Of a stretch of DNA of 64,000 bases, positions 31,726 through 43,592 are shown one piece after another. Position 1 is the first letter of the stretch; every line of letters begins with the position of its first letter. Under the pieces are notes generated by a model. The model ran no database searches. It worked only from the letters and a program-made list of their open reading frames with translations, and was not told the origin of the DNA. This DNA is from Anolis sagrei (taxonomy: Eukaryota > Chordata > Lepidosauria > Squamata > Anolidae), in contig NC_090034.1 in assembly GCF_037176765.1 (NCBI RefSeq), forward strand, positions 93,918,500 through 93,982,499, read 5' to 3'. Both the position numbers and the translations under genes were made by a program.

Positions 31726-32440
31726 TGTCCTGCTGCTATGGCACAATATAGAGGGACCTTCTGAATCCCTTTGTAGTTTCTGTTTGAGACTTTACTCCTT
31801 CATATCTTCCAATGGACAGTACCAGCCCTGAATCACTGTTTCCATCACAACCACTATCTGAAGTCAACTACTCCCCTAGAACCATTGTAGCAATTTCATA
31901 GGTATGTGTGCATAATATAAAAATATGAAACTTCACAAACAAATAAAGATTATAGCCCAGATCCTAGATCCTGTTCATCTGGACAGCCACTGTGAGAGGT
32001 GGACATCTGCTCTACTGTCAATTTGAGTGAAGCAGACTGGCATTTCTCTCTTTTTACTACCAGCAATCTGCAGTGTGACAACAAAAAGAAGGATTCTAGT
32101 CACAATTTACCTTTGCATTAGAGATAACAGTTGACAGAATGATGGAAACACCAATGTGCTGCACCCCAGCTGACAGGGGAACAGACCTTCTTAGGTTTCA
32201 GAACAGACATCTGTAGCATGCAGTGGCTGGTGGTCATTAAGGTATTGTGGTGAACTTTTACTATTGTGGAAATAGTGCCACGATTGTGAGTATGTATGCA
32301 ATATTTATGAATTTGAATCAGTTGTGGATCCATAAATCTGGGTTTCAAATCCATCATTGCAATACAGAATCCCACCCTATATATTTAGCACACTTAAATC
32401 CTAACTGAATCTTAACACATCATGGGAATGTCTACACTAT
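31726..32440. other. Unassigned intergenic sequence
   Basis: No gene, RNA or recognised repeat was found. Confidence 0.4.
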
Positions 32441-32640
32441 CAAATCATAGAATCTTAGAGTTGGAAGACAACATATGGGCCATCTACTCCAACGCCCTGC
32501 CATGCAGGAAAAGCCAAGGTATCCCTGATAGATGGCCATCCAGCCATCTGACACCAGAGGCCATCCAGCCCAACTCCCTTCTGTCAGGCAGGAAAAGCAC
32601 AGTCAAACCACCCCGAACAGATGCCAATACAGCCTTTGAA
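32441..32640 (-). mobile_element. CR1 3' end
   Basis: ATCATAGAATCTTAGAGTTGG and GATGGCCATCCAGCC are the complement of the CR1 3' terminus; (CAA)n follows. Confidence 0.8.
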
Positions 32641-32664
32641 ACAACAACAACAACAACAACAACC

Positions 32665-32795
32665 CTACTAGGTAAACTTTGGAGTTATCCCTCTCAACTT
32701 TGCCTACTTCACAGAGTTGATTCAACAACAAACCTACTAGGTAAACTTTGGAGTTACTGCCTCTCAACTTTCTCTACTTCACAGAGTTGATTCAA
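32665..32795 (+). repeat. Twofold tandem repeat, about 62-bp unit
   Basis: CTACTAGGTAAACTTTGGAG to ACAGAGTTGATTCAAC occurs at 32665-32726 and 32734-32795 with a few differences. Confidence 0.85.
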
Positions 32796-33069
32796 CTCCC
32801 AACAATCCCTTTTTATCTCTAAAGTCCTTTAGAGATAAAGTTCCCCCACCAAAACTTTCAGAGAGGAGGAGGAGGAGGAGGAGGCCAGACATGGCGGTAA
32901 GCAGAATTCTGAGAAATGAAGATTGGGAAGGCGAGAACCCTTGTGGCAAAGAATTCAAAAGACTCTGCCCTAAACTACATTTCCTAGAATGTAGTTTCAG
33001 TGCGAGTGTGGTGTCTACCTCTCTCTCTGGGCCGGCCATGTGCCCAAGGAGCTTATTGCTGGCTTGGCC

Positions 33070-33070
<1 letters not shown>

Positions 33071-33123
<53 letters not shown>

Positions 33124-33320
33124 CTTTATTTATACCCCACCACCATCTCCCCAAGGGGACTCGGGGTGGCTAACATGAGGCCGAGCCCAAAAGTACAATA
33201 CAGCAAAATAAAATACAAAACAACGAAAAATTACATTACAATAAAATACATAAAGTAACAAGAAGAAATTAAACAGTGCAAAATAACATAATGAAAAATT
33301 GAACACAATTAGTGGGCCAA
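33071..33320 (-). mobile_element. L2 3' end with (AAT)n
   Basis: (AAT)n at 33071-33120, then TCTTTATTTATACCCCACCA and CCCAAGGGGACTCGGGGTGG. Confidence 0.75.
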
Positions 33321-33737
33321 ATGACAAGATAAAATGATAAAACCCTGGATGAAGACCTGGAGCCACTTATGAAACTTACATAACTCATCCGAAAGTCATA
33401 GGTCAGTGTTTTGAATCTTACGTTTTTTGTATGGCCACTCCTCACATTTGTAAATATCGCTTCGTATGTGTGAATCTTACAAAACAGAGCCAACAAATGA
33501 TTTCCAAATGAAGTTTTGCACAGCTGTAATCAGCTCACTAACTACCAGAACCACAAAGTCTTAAAAGCAAACACACCACCTTGCAACCAAGCACCCAGTC
33601 TTTAAACAAGAAACAAATAAACACTCAGCTTTCTAGTACACTCCAAGAGCCAGATTCCTCCGAAGAAGGGCTCACCTCCTGCTTCCTCTTCTGCTGCTGG
33701 CCCTCTGCTACTGGAGAATGAATGCAGTTGGACACCA

Positions 33738-34387
33738 CCTATATAAATAAAATGTAATGTTAGTTTGTGGGATTAACATAACTCAAAAACCACTGGACAA
33801 ATTGACACCAAATTTGGGCACAATACACCTATCAGACCAATGAGTGACCATCACTCATAAAAACACTGAAAAACACAGCAGAAGGGACTTTAAAAGCCAA
33901 AAAAGCAAAAAGATGCTATAGCTCATGCACATAAACAATTCCCCTGGCAAAACCCCCCGCACAATGGCATATCTATTCTCTTCTGGACTACAGCTTCCAG
34001 CATGCCCTAGACCAGGCCCTTTAGGATGATTCAAATGCACTGCTGTAAGATGATCCAAATGCACTGCTTCCACAATGCAAGCTTTCTTCTCCTTGAATTT
34101 CTCTGAGAGCATCCCAATCCCTGCATATTTCCAATTTCCTATTCCTGGACTGCAACTCTCAGCAATCCTCCAGATAGAAAGATTAGGTAGAGATAGCTAG
34201 TAACTAGGTAGATAGATTGATCATGAGGACTGCTGGGAGTTGCAGCCCAAGAATAGGTGGAGAAGGAAGAATGGGGAGAAAGAGGAAGGGAAAGAAAAGG
34301 GAAGGGAGGATAAAAAGAAAGAAGGAGAGAAAGAGGGTGGAAAGGCTGGCCATAGCAACGCGTGGCGGGCACAGCTAGTTTTACTAT
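33738..34387. mobile_element. Helitron-like element, boundaries uncertain
   Basis: Starts near CTATATAAATAAAATGTAAT and ends GCAACGCGTGGCGGGCACAG then CTAG-T, which recalls a Helitron TC...CTRR structure. It is flanked by a perfect 23-bp direct repeat (33715-33737 and 34388-34410, AGAATGAATGCAGTTGG...), which Helitrons do not usually make. Part of the interior is a GA-rich purine tract (34256-34340). Confidence 0.45.
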
Positions 34388-34545
34388 AGAATGAATGCAG
34401 TTGGACACCAGGGCTGAATGCTGTGGAATCCTGGGAGCTGTAGTTTGTTGAAGTGCCAACACTATTTGGCAAAGATGATGAAAGACTCCTTACAATATAA
34501 CTCCCAGGATTCCATCACACCTTATCTCTTCATATTCCTAGCTGG
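34388..34545. repeat. Degraded palindromic MITE
   Basis: AATGCAGTTGGACACC, TGTGGAATCCTGGGAGCTG and, in reverse, ACTCCCAGGATTCCATCAC are opposed arms. Confidence 0.5.
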
Positions 34546-34739
34546 ACAATCTCTTCAAAATCCCCTTCTCTCTGACTAACTTTCATACAACCATTCTGCC
34601 AGTATAGATATACTTAGTGTGTGTATGTTGAATATGGTTCAGCTGTCTAGAAATATTTATATTTTTCACTGGCACCCATAAAAGTGGAGGAGTGATTGTA
34701 GTTTCACTTTAAGAGAAATAGATTCCTAGATTCCTAGAA

Positions 34740-34900
34740 TCCTGAGTTACAGTTATTGGAATTCTTTGGGGCATGAGTTTAAGGGCAACTATTGTCTTCA
34801 GTCTCATTCTATCAAGATGATGACATCCATATAAATGTGAATATAAGTGGTGGATTTGGAAGATGTTGGGGAGAATTCTCTCAAAATGAATATCTAAGAA
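34740..34900 (+). repeat. Ancient duplicate block 2
   Basis: The partner of 29330-29500 (TTATTGGAATTC, TTTAAGGGCAACTATTGTC, TATCAAGATGATGACATCC). It lies 1.8 kb upstream of gene B exon 1. Confidence 0.5.
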
Positions 34901-35981
34901 TGGGCTATAAACTAATCTGGATAGCATCTCCCAAGTGGCAAAGAGAATACCCTAAGTTTCTGAGAATGAAAAAAAAAAACCTCCTCAATTTGTCAAGGTT
35001 AGACCTATGGTTTAAAAATGTAGGAGGAGAGGAAGTAGAACCATTTGGCATCCTCTTTGCCATAGTGGTCAACCAGTTGCCCAAGGGAAGCCCCAAAGTG
35101 GGACATGAAAGCAATAGACTTTCCAAGCCGTCCACAGCAGCTGATATTCAAAAGTATATTACTTCTTGGAGATTGTGTGCACATTATGATTATCATAATA
35201 GTAATCTTTGATACATATATCAGTCATGAATTGGCTCAACCTCCTTTGAAAAGCATCTAAGGGTCCATCTACACAGACCCTTTATTCTGAAGAGGGTCTA
35301 ATCAGCTCCACGGCTGCCACATGATGTCTTGAATCTGAGCCGTGAATCACATTAACAAAAGTGGTGGGTTGCCCTGAATTTAAGAGTAAATCATGAATTA
35401 GATCCATGTAAACAGTTGTGACAAATCCTATTCAGGAAGCAGCTGTGGCTTTTTACACCACCATCCCACTTTTCCCCAACTTTGGCAGCCCAGAGATAGG
35501 GGATGTCACCAACCTTGTGCCATCATTCTGGCCTTTGAGATGTCCATCAGACACAAAATAGCACTGGTGATGCTTAATGATGATAGTACTATTGCTCCCC
35601 CACCCTTTCCCTCACATAATTGCTTTGCCATTCTGACTACTATCATTACAGCCACCGAGTGGTGACTAGTGCCATTTTTGTGCCCAGTGGTCAGTACAGA
35701 GATCAGAATGATAGAGCAAGGTAAGGGTGGTGATCTAGTGATACTGAATTGATTCCAGTCTTGCTGAGTTGTGCAGTTACCATCTAACCAACAGTCTGGC
35801 TTGGGAGCCTTCAGTGCAGCCACTATCAGCTCCCAAACCAGATTGGTATCTGGCCATGCAGACTCCAGTGACACCGATCTGAACTACTCCATTCCACATC
35901 AACATCATCATTTGTGATGCATGTAGATGCACCCTAAGCTAGAAGCTGCCATATCCTAACAATAGTAAGTAAGTAAACTTT
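34901..35981. other. Unassigned intergenic sequence
   Basis: Frames of up to 139 codons exist but lack family features or splice context. 35265-35410 may be a decayed DNA-transposon piece (GGGTCCATCTACACAGACCC). Confidence 0.4.
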
Positions 35982-35993
35982 ATTACGGTCATT

Positions 35994-36075
35994 TTTTATC
36001 TGTTTGTTTGTTTTGTTCTGTTAGAAATGTAATGCAATGTTCTGGTTGCGGATGACATGATAAATAAATAAATAA
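35994..36075 (+). mobile_element. 82-bp LINE 3' end with 12-bp target duplication
   Basis: TTGTTCTGTTAGAAATGTAA to GACATGATAAATAAATA is the same 3' end as the LINE at 29640-30680. Flanked by ATTACGGTCATT at 35982-35993 and 36076-36087. It is inserted in another repeat that continues to about 36320. Confidence 0.85.
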
Positions 36076-36570
36076 ATTACGGTCATTGACCAGATCATAA
36101 CAGGGCGACCCAGTCCTGCACATCCACATCAAACTCAAGGGGTTATATACTTCAAACTTCAACAAATTTTAAAATCTAAGCTAAAAATGACATACAAGTA
36201 GTTATTAAAACTCAACTCAACCCATGAGAACATCCGAAGGCGGTCTACAGATAGGTAGTGGGGATGGCACCGGGGAGGGGGTGAATATCCAAAACTATAA
36301 ATATAAGTCTATATCTGATTCTCATTTGATATCAAATTCATAACATTCTTTTTGATGATGCAACTCCTTTTCTCTATCCTTAATCTGCTATTAATCAATA
36401 GAACTGGCTGAAGCTGAGTTGCAGTCTTATGAAGTCAGTGGGAATGGAAAAACTCATCTCAATCCATCTTTTCCACACTATAGCAGGCACAGGGAGCCAC
36501 AGGCTTTGATACACCAATGAGAGAAATTCTGCACTAGCTCATCCACATTGGAATTCCTATGACCATCACC

Positions 36571-36631
36571 ATGCATGTCCTCTTCAACATTGTCCTGAAA
36601 CTCTTTCTTTTCTTTGTACTGATAGCCACAG
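36571..36631 (+). CDS. Gene B exon 1 (signal peptide)
   Basis: Encodes MHVLFNIVLKLFLFFVLIAT plus one base, then donor GTAAGG, the same donor as gene A exon 1. Confidence 0.88.
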
Positions 36632-39600
36632 GTAAGGAGGAAGTGGTAGAAAATAATTGTAGATTTGTTCCATGGAGAGAAAAGTGCCCAATCTACGTAG
36701 ATGTCATGGGACTGGCATGGGTACAAGATGAAAGACAATATGAAAATTATATTGTTGAAGGCATTCATGGCTGGAATGTTGTAAGTTTTTCAGACTGTAT
36801 GACCATGTTCCAGAAGCATTCTCTCCTGACCTCACAACCTCTGAGGATGCCTTCCATAAATGCAGGCGAAACATCATTAGAGAATGCTCCTGGAACATGG
36901 TCATACAGCCTGAAAAACTTACAACAACCCAATATGAAAATTTTCTAATAATTTGAAAAACTTTTCCATTTGAATTGGGAGAAATAATATAAGCTTGGCT
37001 TGATGGTGGACAAAAAGTGAGAATAATGTGAATTTCCTTGGGGGAAAAAACAGGGAGGAGAGGATTGCAACTATAGCATTAGGTGACATTTTCCTGTTTT
37101 GCTATTTTTCCATGATAGCAGGGGAAAATCAATCTTCAATGCCAGCTGGACATTCACTCTAGGTTTTAATTCTGGTGATTTTAATCTGGTGAGTGGGATC
37201 TTAATGTATATTTATAATTATTTTAATTTTGTGGATGTATTTATTATGTGTTCTATATTATGCTTGGCATCAAATTGTTGATTATTTGGAAGCCATTCTG
37301 AGTCCCTCCGTGGAGGTTGAGAAGGACAGGGTATAAATGTTTTAAATAAATAAATAATAAATAGGTTTCAGTCCAGACTTTGAAATAGCTGTTGGAGTTG
37401 GTAAACATGGTTTATTGACCCTTTCACATAAGCAATTAATCCAGGTCAGAATGTGGATTATAGAGCTCCAGTTCACTCTGAAGTGCCTACGTAGGCACCA
37501 TACGAATTAGCCGCAAGCTGCAAAGAAGTCCACACAGAGCCACCAGATTGCTATAATTATTATCCTGGCTTAATAAAAATCAAGTTGTGTATTATTTGTT
37601 TCTTACCTCCTCCAAGAAACAAACAGCTTCCCCAGCGCTTGCTTCAGGTGCTGTAAAAGGCTGTAAAGGCTAGTGTCCCCATGGGAACACTGTGCTTTCA
37701 TTACTGGGATGAAGGAGAGGCATTTCTTTCCCTTCCAGCTACACAGTGCAGCTGTCATTTTAATCCACCGGCTCCAACTTCAGCTCTATTTGCATTTGCT
37801 CTCTGTATTTTGGATTTGGATCTTTCCCTTGCTTGGTTTAGAGTTTAGGTACAAGATGCATTCTGCAAATTTTATAGCTGGAAATTGGATTTCTGGTGAG
37901 TCATTTTATTATGCTATTTCTGGTTGAATCCATGTCAGAGATCACCCAGGGAGGAAATGTTTTCAGGACACTTGGCCTCAAACTGGAGTTTAGTGCCTGT
38001 GTGGATGAGGCTTATAAAACAGATTCAGCACCCTGGAGAGCTCCTTTCAGGGATAGTGAGATTGCAGTATTCATGGTCTAATGATCTGTCGATTCAACCC
38101 ACCGTGGAGCTTTGCCGCTGCTCACAATGTCCCTGCAGAAGCTGCTTGGATACACAAGTAGCACTCTGTTGTTTCTGGGAACTGCCTGGAGGAAGACACA
38201 GCTAACTTACAGGCTCTCCACCTCTGTTGTTACCCATACCATATTTAGTCGGAACCAAAGCATTTGCATTTTGTCGGTATTCACAGAGGGTTCCAGGCCC
38301 AATCCCCCATGGATGTGGAGGACTCACTACACTTACAATACATTCACAACTTCCCCCAAAAGAATGTGCTTGATTTTTCTATTGTTTTACTATTCTTTCA
38401 CTTACTAGTTGCATCCTTAGACTGTGAAGTTTGTGAAAGTGAAGATGTCACCTGTTCTGGTAATTGGGAGCATTGCCCTTCCGATAAAGATGTGTGTATC
38501 TATGCAGTGGTTAAAAGCACTATAGGTAAGTATGATGCAGATTGTGTGCAGATCAATAACTCAGTCATGATAACCTACTGTGGGAATGGAAATGGCTGAA
38601 AATCTGGAAGGATGGACTTAACCTATAGTACAGTATAAGCACTAAGTAAGATGAATATTCTCTGTTATATATCAACTGAAATTCTGCATTAATGTTCATT
38701 AGAGCAAATTGTTGCATGTGGCTGCATGTGTCAACTGTGCTCTGCAACTTTTGCATCAAGTTGCAGTTTTGCAGACTACACTGTGTAATGGAAAGGAGAA
38801 CTAATATCAACAGGATCAATAAGGTGTTCAGTGTAATTTCAATGGAAATATATTGCTATCAAAATTGGATAAGGAGAAGTTAAACATCTGATATCCCTCC
38901 CATCCCTCATCAACTTCTATATCTAACTGAGCTGGGAGTGAAAGCTTTTAATTTGAAAATGGGCATCTGTCAACCTCTAGAAAGTGGACTGTGTCTCCCA
39001 AAGAGCCCTTACCATTTGCTTTGAGGGCTAATGGTGATGGGAGCTGGAGTTCAATTGATGCTGAATGTCCTCCCATGCTAGGGATAGGAAAATATTTTAA
39101 AGATTTGAAAACTTGTAGAAAAAAATGTGTCTTAGTTTTTGAGAATTATCCTGGACTGATAAGGATCTTCATATTTTGAGACTTTTGCAAATGGCTGTTT
39201 TGCTCAGAAAATTGGGGTAGAAATATTATCTGCATAGAAAAATAATGGGCCATATTCTATTCTGCCTACTTAGCTACAAATGTATCCTTAATAAACCATG
39301 GCTCTACCCATTTCCAACTTACTTTATCAGAAGGCAGTTAACAACAAACAAACATAGTATTTCTTTAAGTGGTAGATAGTGCCAAGGAGAAGGGTGTTTC
39401 CACCCTTAAACTCTGTCAATCAGAAGCAGGATCTCTGCCTCAATTCTCTTTGACAACTCCACAGTTTTTTGAGACTTTTTTGCAGTGAGAAAAAACAAAT
39501 ATAATGACTTACTCTTTCTTTTGGGAAAAACATAGTCAAGAATTATATCTCTAAGGCATCAACTCCTACATTCATTCATACTGGACAGGATACATTTAGG

Positions 39601-41082
39601 AGACTTAGGCAATCCCTGATAGGCCAAGGATGATGGTCCTCCAAGTCTAGTGCCTTGGCAGTGGGTCCGTAGGTGGCTGTGGAGCCCTATTCTTGACCCA
39701 CATGATGTTCTCCCACAGTTTCCAGGTGGAAGACAGTCCCGGTCAGGGTTGGTTTGACACACCTTCCTCTTGGCACGTTTCTCCCCTTTGGACTCCATTT
39801 GTGCCTCTTTGAATTCTGTACCACTGCTAGTCATGGTTGACCTCCATTTAGAGTGCTCAAGGGCCAGGGCTTCCCAGTTCTTGGTGTCGATGCCACAGTT
39901 TTTAAGGTTGGCGTTAAGTCCATCTTTAAATCTCTTTTCCTGTCTGCCAACATTACATTTCATGTTCTTGAGTGTACACTAACTGCTTTGGGAGATGGTG
40001 ATCGGGCATTTGGACAACGTGGCCAGTCCAGCAGAGTTGATGGCGTAGGAGCATCCCTTCAATGCTGGTGGTCTTTGCTTCTTCCAGCACGCTGACATTT
40101 GTCTGCCTGTCTTCCCAAGAGATTTGCAGGGGTTTTTTTTGGAGGCAACGCTGATGGAATCATTCCAGGAGTGTGATGTCTTTAGACAGTCCACGTTTCG
40201 CAGGTGTATAGCAGAGTTGGGAAGACAATAGCTTTACAAACAAGCACCTTGGTCTCCTTACAGATGTCCCAGTCCTCAGACACTCTCTGCTTCATTCGGA
40301 AAAAATGCTGCACTCACAGAGATTAGGCGGTGTTGTATTTCAGTGTCAATGTTGACTTGTGTGGAGAGGTGGCTCACCTCTTCCTTTGCTCTAACACCTC
40401 ATGGCTCACTCATTATTGACAGATATCCTGCAGAAAGCACAAGGCTAGAGAACATCATTTTGACAAACCATTTCAATTTAACAACAAATGCTTTGCAAGC
40501 CACAGAAAAGAAGTCATTCTTTCTTTCTCCCCACCACAGATGGAAACACGTCTGCCAACACTGTTAAAAGCTGTGGAAATCTGGACATGTGTGGTACTCC
40601 TATGGTTGTGCTGAACATGGGAAATGAAACAACCTACATGACGAGTTTGGTCTGTTGCAAAGGACAACAATGCAGACATACTTTTCCTTCAGGTAAACAT
40701 ACTGTCTCAGGTTTTCCCCGCTTGCAATTCCCTGTTTCTCTTAGTTTTTCATCTGCAGCCCAAAAGATTCTAAACAGATTCCAAGCACACATAAAGGTGT
40801 AATGAATAAATACCGTATATACTTGAGTGTAAGCCAACCTGAATATAAATCAAGGCTCATAATTTTACCACAAAAAACTGGTAAAACTTATTGACTTGAG
40901 TATAAACTGAGGGTGGGAAATGCAGCGGCTACGGGTAAATAAAAATAGAAAAATTACATTAATTGAGGCATCAGTAGGTTAAATGTTTTTGAATATTTAC
41001 CTCATTTCAAAGAAAAACAGTAAACTAGTTCTGTAAGTGGAAACGTAGGGTCAAGAAAAAACAATATAGCATTAACAATAAC

Positions 41083-41120
<38 letters not shown>

Positions 41121-42294
41121 TCAAACTGACAGAGTTTTGGAGTACAATACTCCTGACCTCACGATCATGTTAAAAAACAAAGTATGTTGCCATCCCAGGT
41201 GACAGCAGAATTGAAGAGAAACAACTGGAAAAGCTGACACGATATGAGGATTTAAAGATCGAACTGCAAAGACTCTGACACAAACCAGTAAAGGTGGTCC
41301 CAGTGGTGATCGGCACACTGGGTGCTGTGCCTAAAGACCTTGGCCTGCACTTAAACACAATCGGCGCTGACAAAATTACCATTTGCCAGCTGCAGAAGGC
41401 TACCCTACTGGGATCCGCACACATTATTCACCGATACATCACACAGTCATAGACACTAGAGAAGACACTGCAAAATAGACACTGCAAAAATACAGAATGG
41501 GTGACGCCTGGCTCGAGAGCAGTACGTGTGAAAAAGATCTTGGAGTCCTCGTGGACAACAAGTTAAACATGAGCCAACAATGTGATGTGGCGGCAAAAAA
41601 AGCCAATGGGATTTTGGCCTGCATCAATAGGAGCATAGTGTCTAGATCTAAGGAAGTAATGCTACCCCTCTATTCTGCTTTGGTTAGACCACATCTGGAA
41701 TATTGTGTCCAATTCTGGGCACCACAATTCAAGAGAGATATTCACAAGCTGGAATGTGTCCAGAGGAGGGCGACTAAAATGATCAAGGGTCTGGAGAACA
41801 AGCCCTATGAGGAGCGGCTTAGGGAACTGGGCATGTTTAGCCTGAAGAAGAGAAGGCTGAGAGGAGATATGATAGCCATGTATAAATATGTGAGAGGAGG
41901 CCACAGGGAGGAGGGAGCAAGCTTGTTTTCTGCTTCCTTGGAGACTAGGACGTGGAACAATGGCTTCAAACTACAAGAGAGGAGATTCCATCTGAACATT
42001 AGGAAGAACTTCCTGACTGTGAGAGCCGTTCAGCAGTGGAACTCTCTGCCCCGGAGTGTGGTGGAGGCTCCTTCTTTGGAAGCTTTTAAACAGAGGCTGG
42101 ATGGCCATTTGTCAGGGGTGATTTGAATGCAATATTCCTGCTTCTTGGCAGGGGGTTGGACTGGATGGCCCATGAGGTCTCTTCCAACTCTTTGATTCTA
42201 TGATTCTATGATTCTATGATTCTAAGTGCCCGACGTTTGATCCAATACAACAGCCAGCAGAGTGATTTTGTCTGCTGTGGACTCATCTTGTTGT

Positions 42295-42344
<50 letters not shown>

Positions 42345-43553
42345 ATTTAGATACACACACAAAAAGCCAGGACATTGAATGGGTTTGAAAGAGAACCATA
42401 CAAACAAGAAGGACATGAAATATATCTCCCCCTTCCCTCCCTTTTGACTAGAAAAGAAAACACACTATCAAGGGAGGCGAAGAGGAGAGAGAAATATATC
42501 ATGTATTGCAAGCAATTGCCTCCAGACTCCCCTGCCTGGCCTTGATCTTGACCCCATTATAAGCCGAGGGAGGCTTTTTCAGCTCAAAAAAAAAAGGGGG
42601 GGGGGGCTGAAAAGGTCAGCTTATCTTCGAGTACATATGGTATGTGTGGTTTTGGATGTTGCATAAAAATCTAGGCTAGTGTTCTTTACTGAAGGTATGG
42701 CTTAATGGCTTTCTAATTTAGAGTCATGGATCCACTACTGTGTAGTCTATTGTTAAAACTACATGAATGCCACCTGAGCTAGAAGTTCGAGCAAGCAAAG
42801 GTGCTCCGTTTCTGATTGGAGTGCAAGGAGGATAGCTGTTTCAACCTTCCTTTACACCAGTGAGCAAAGCAGTGATAGTCAGGAGCAGAATCCCAGTTTC
42901 AAGTTCTTTCTTCAGTCTCAATTGCTGGCAAGAGTGCGGGAGCGGGGAGCATCCTCTATCTTGGATATTGAAATGACCTCTTTACCTGATCTGGTTGCTG
43001 GTTCTTTAGGTGGGCTGGATGGCGATTGGATCAGGAGATCTCTCTTTGTTATGTAGACATAATTAAGCAGCCAATGTACAATATCTGTGCTAATCCTTAA
43101 CTGTTCACCAAACATCCGAAACCTCCATGCCAAGACAGTTGCAGAGTAGTCTTGGGACTATTTACTGGTCTAGGGGAGAGGGGAAAGGCAGCCAGGGGCA
43201 GTACTTGTCCCAATAGTTGCTGCTCTGGAGCCATTCTCCTAGAACTCTTGGATAATAATTTCAGTTTCAATCACTGTTGTGCCACTCCTTCCTAATTACT
43301 GGCAATGAGATTGCCTCCTGGGACTTGAGAGGTTACTGGGGAAGGAGAAGTGCTACATTGACCTATGCCTATAGAACAGTGGTTCTCAACCTGGGGTCCC
43401 CAGATGTTTTTGGCCTACACCTCCCAGAAATCCCAGCCAGTTTACCAGCTGTTAGGATCTCTGGGAGTTGAAGGCCAAAAACATCTGGGGACCCCAGGTT
43501 GAGAACCACTGCTATAGAACATTGTACTCTGTATGCTCCAATGTGCTACAACG

Positions 43554-43592
<39 letters not shown>

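Larger units (their letters stand above)
40813..42640. mobile_element. DNA transposon with CCGTATATAC ends, carrying R4 and CR1
   Basis: Left CCGTATATACTTGAGTGTAAG, right CTTATCTTCGAGTACATATGG, with TA on each side (40811-40812, 42641-42642). It is split by an R4 LINE (41108-42355), itself split by a CR1. The superfamily is inferred as TA-targeting. Confidence 0.6.

Noticed and set aside
34792-35211. 139-codon + strand frame between genes A and B
   Set aside because: No family words, no signal peptide and no flanking splice sites matching the phase-1 pattern; part lies in an old duplicated non-coding block.
36559-36570. Upstream ATG of gene B as the true start
   Set aside because: It would add MTIT before a standard signal peptide; the ATG at 36571 has better context and matches gene A. 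It remains possible.
41497-42126. 209-codon open frame as a possible host gene
   Set aside because: Its protein text is the CR1 ORF2 C-terminus and the CR1 3' repeat follows it.
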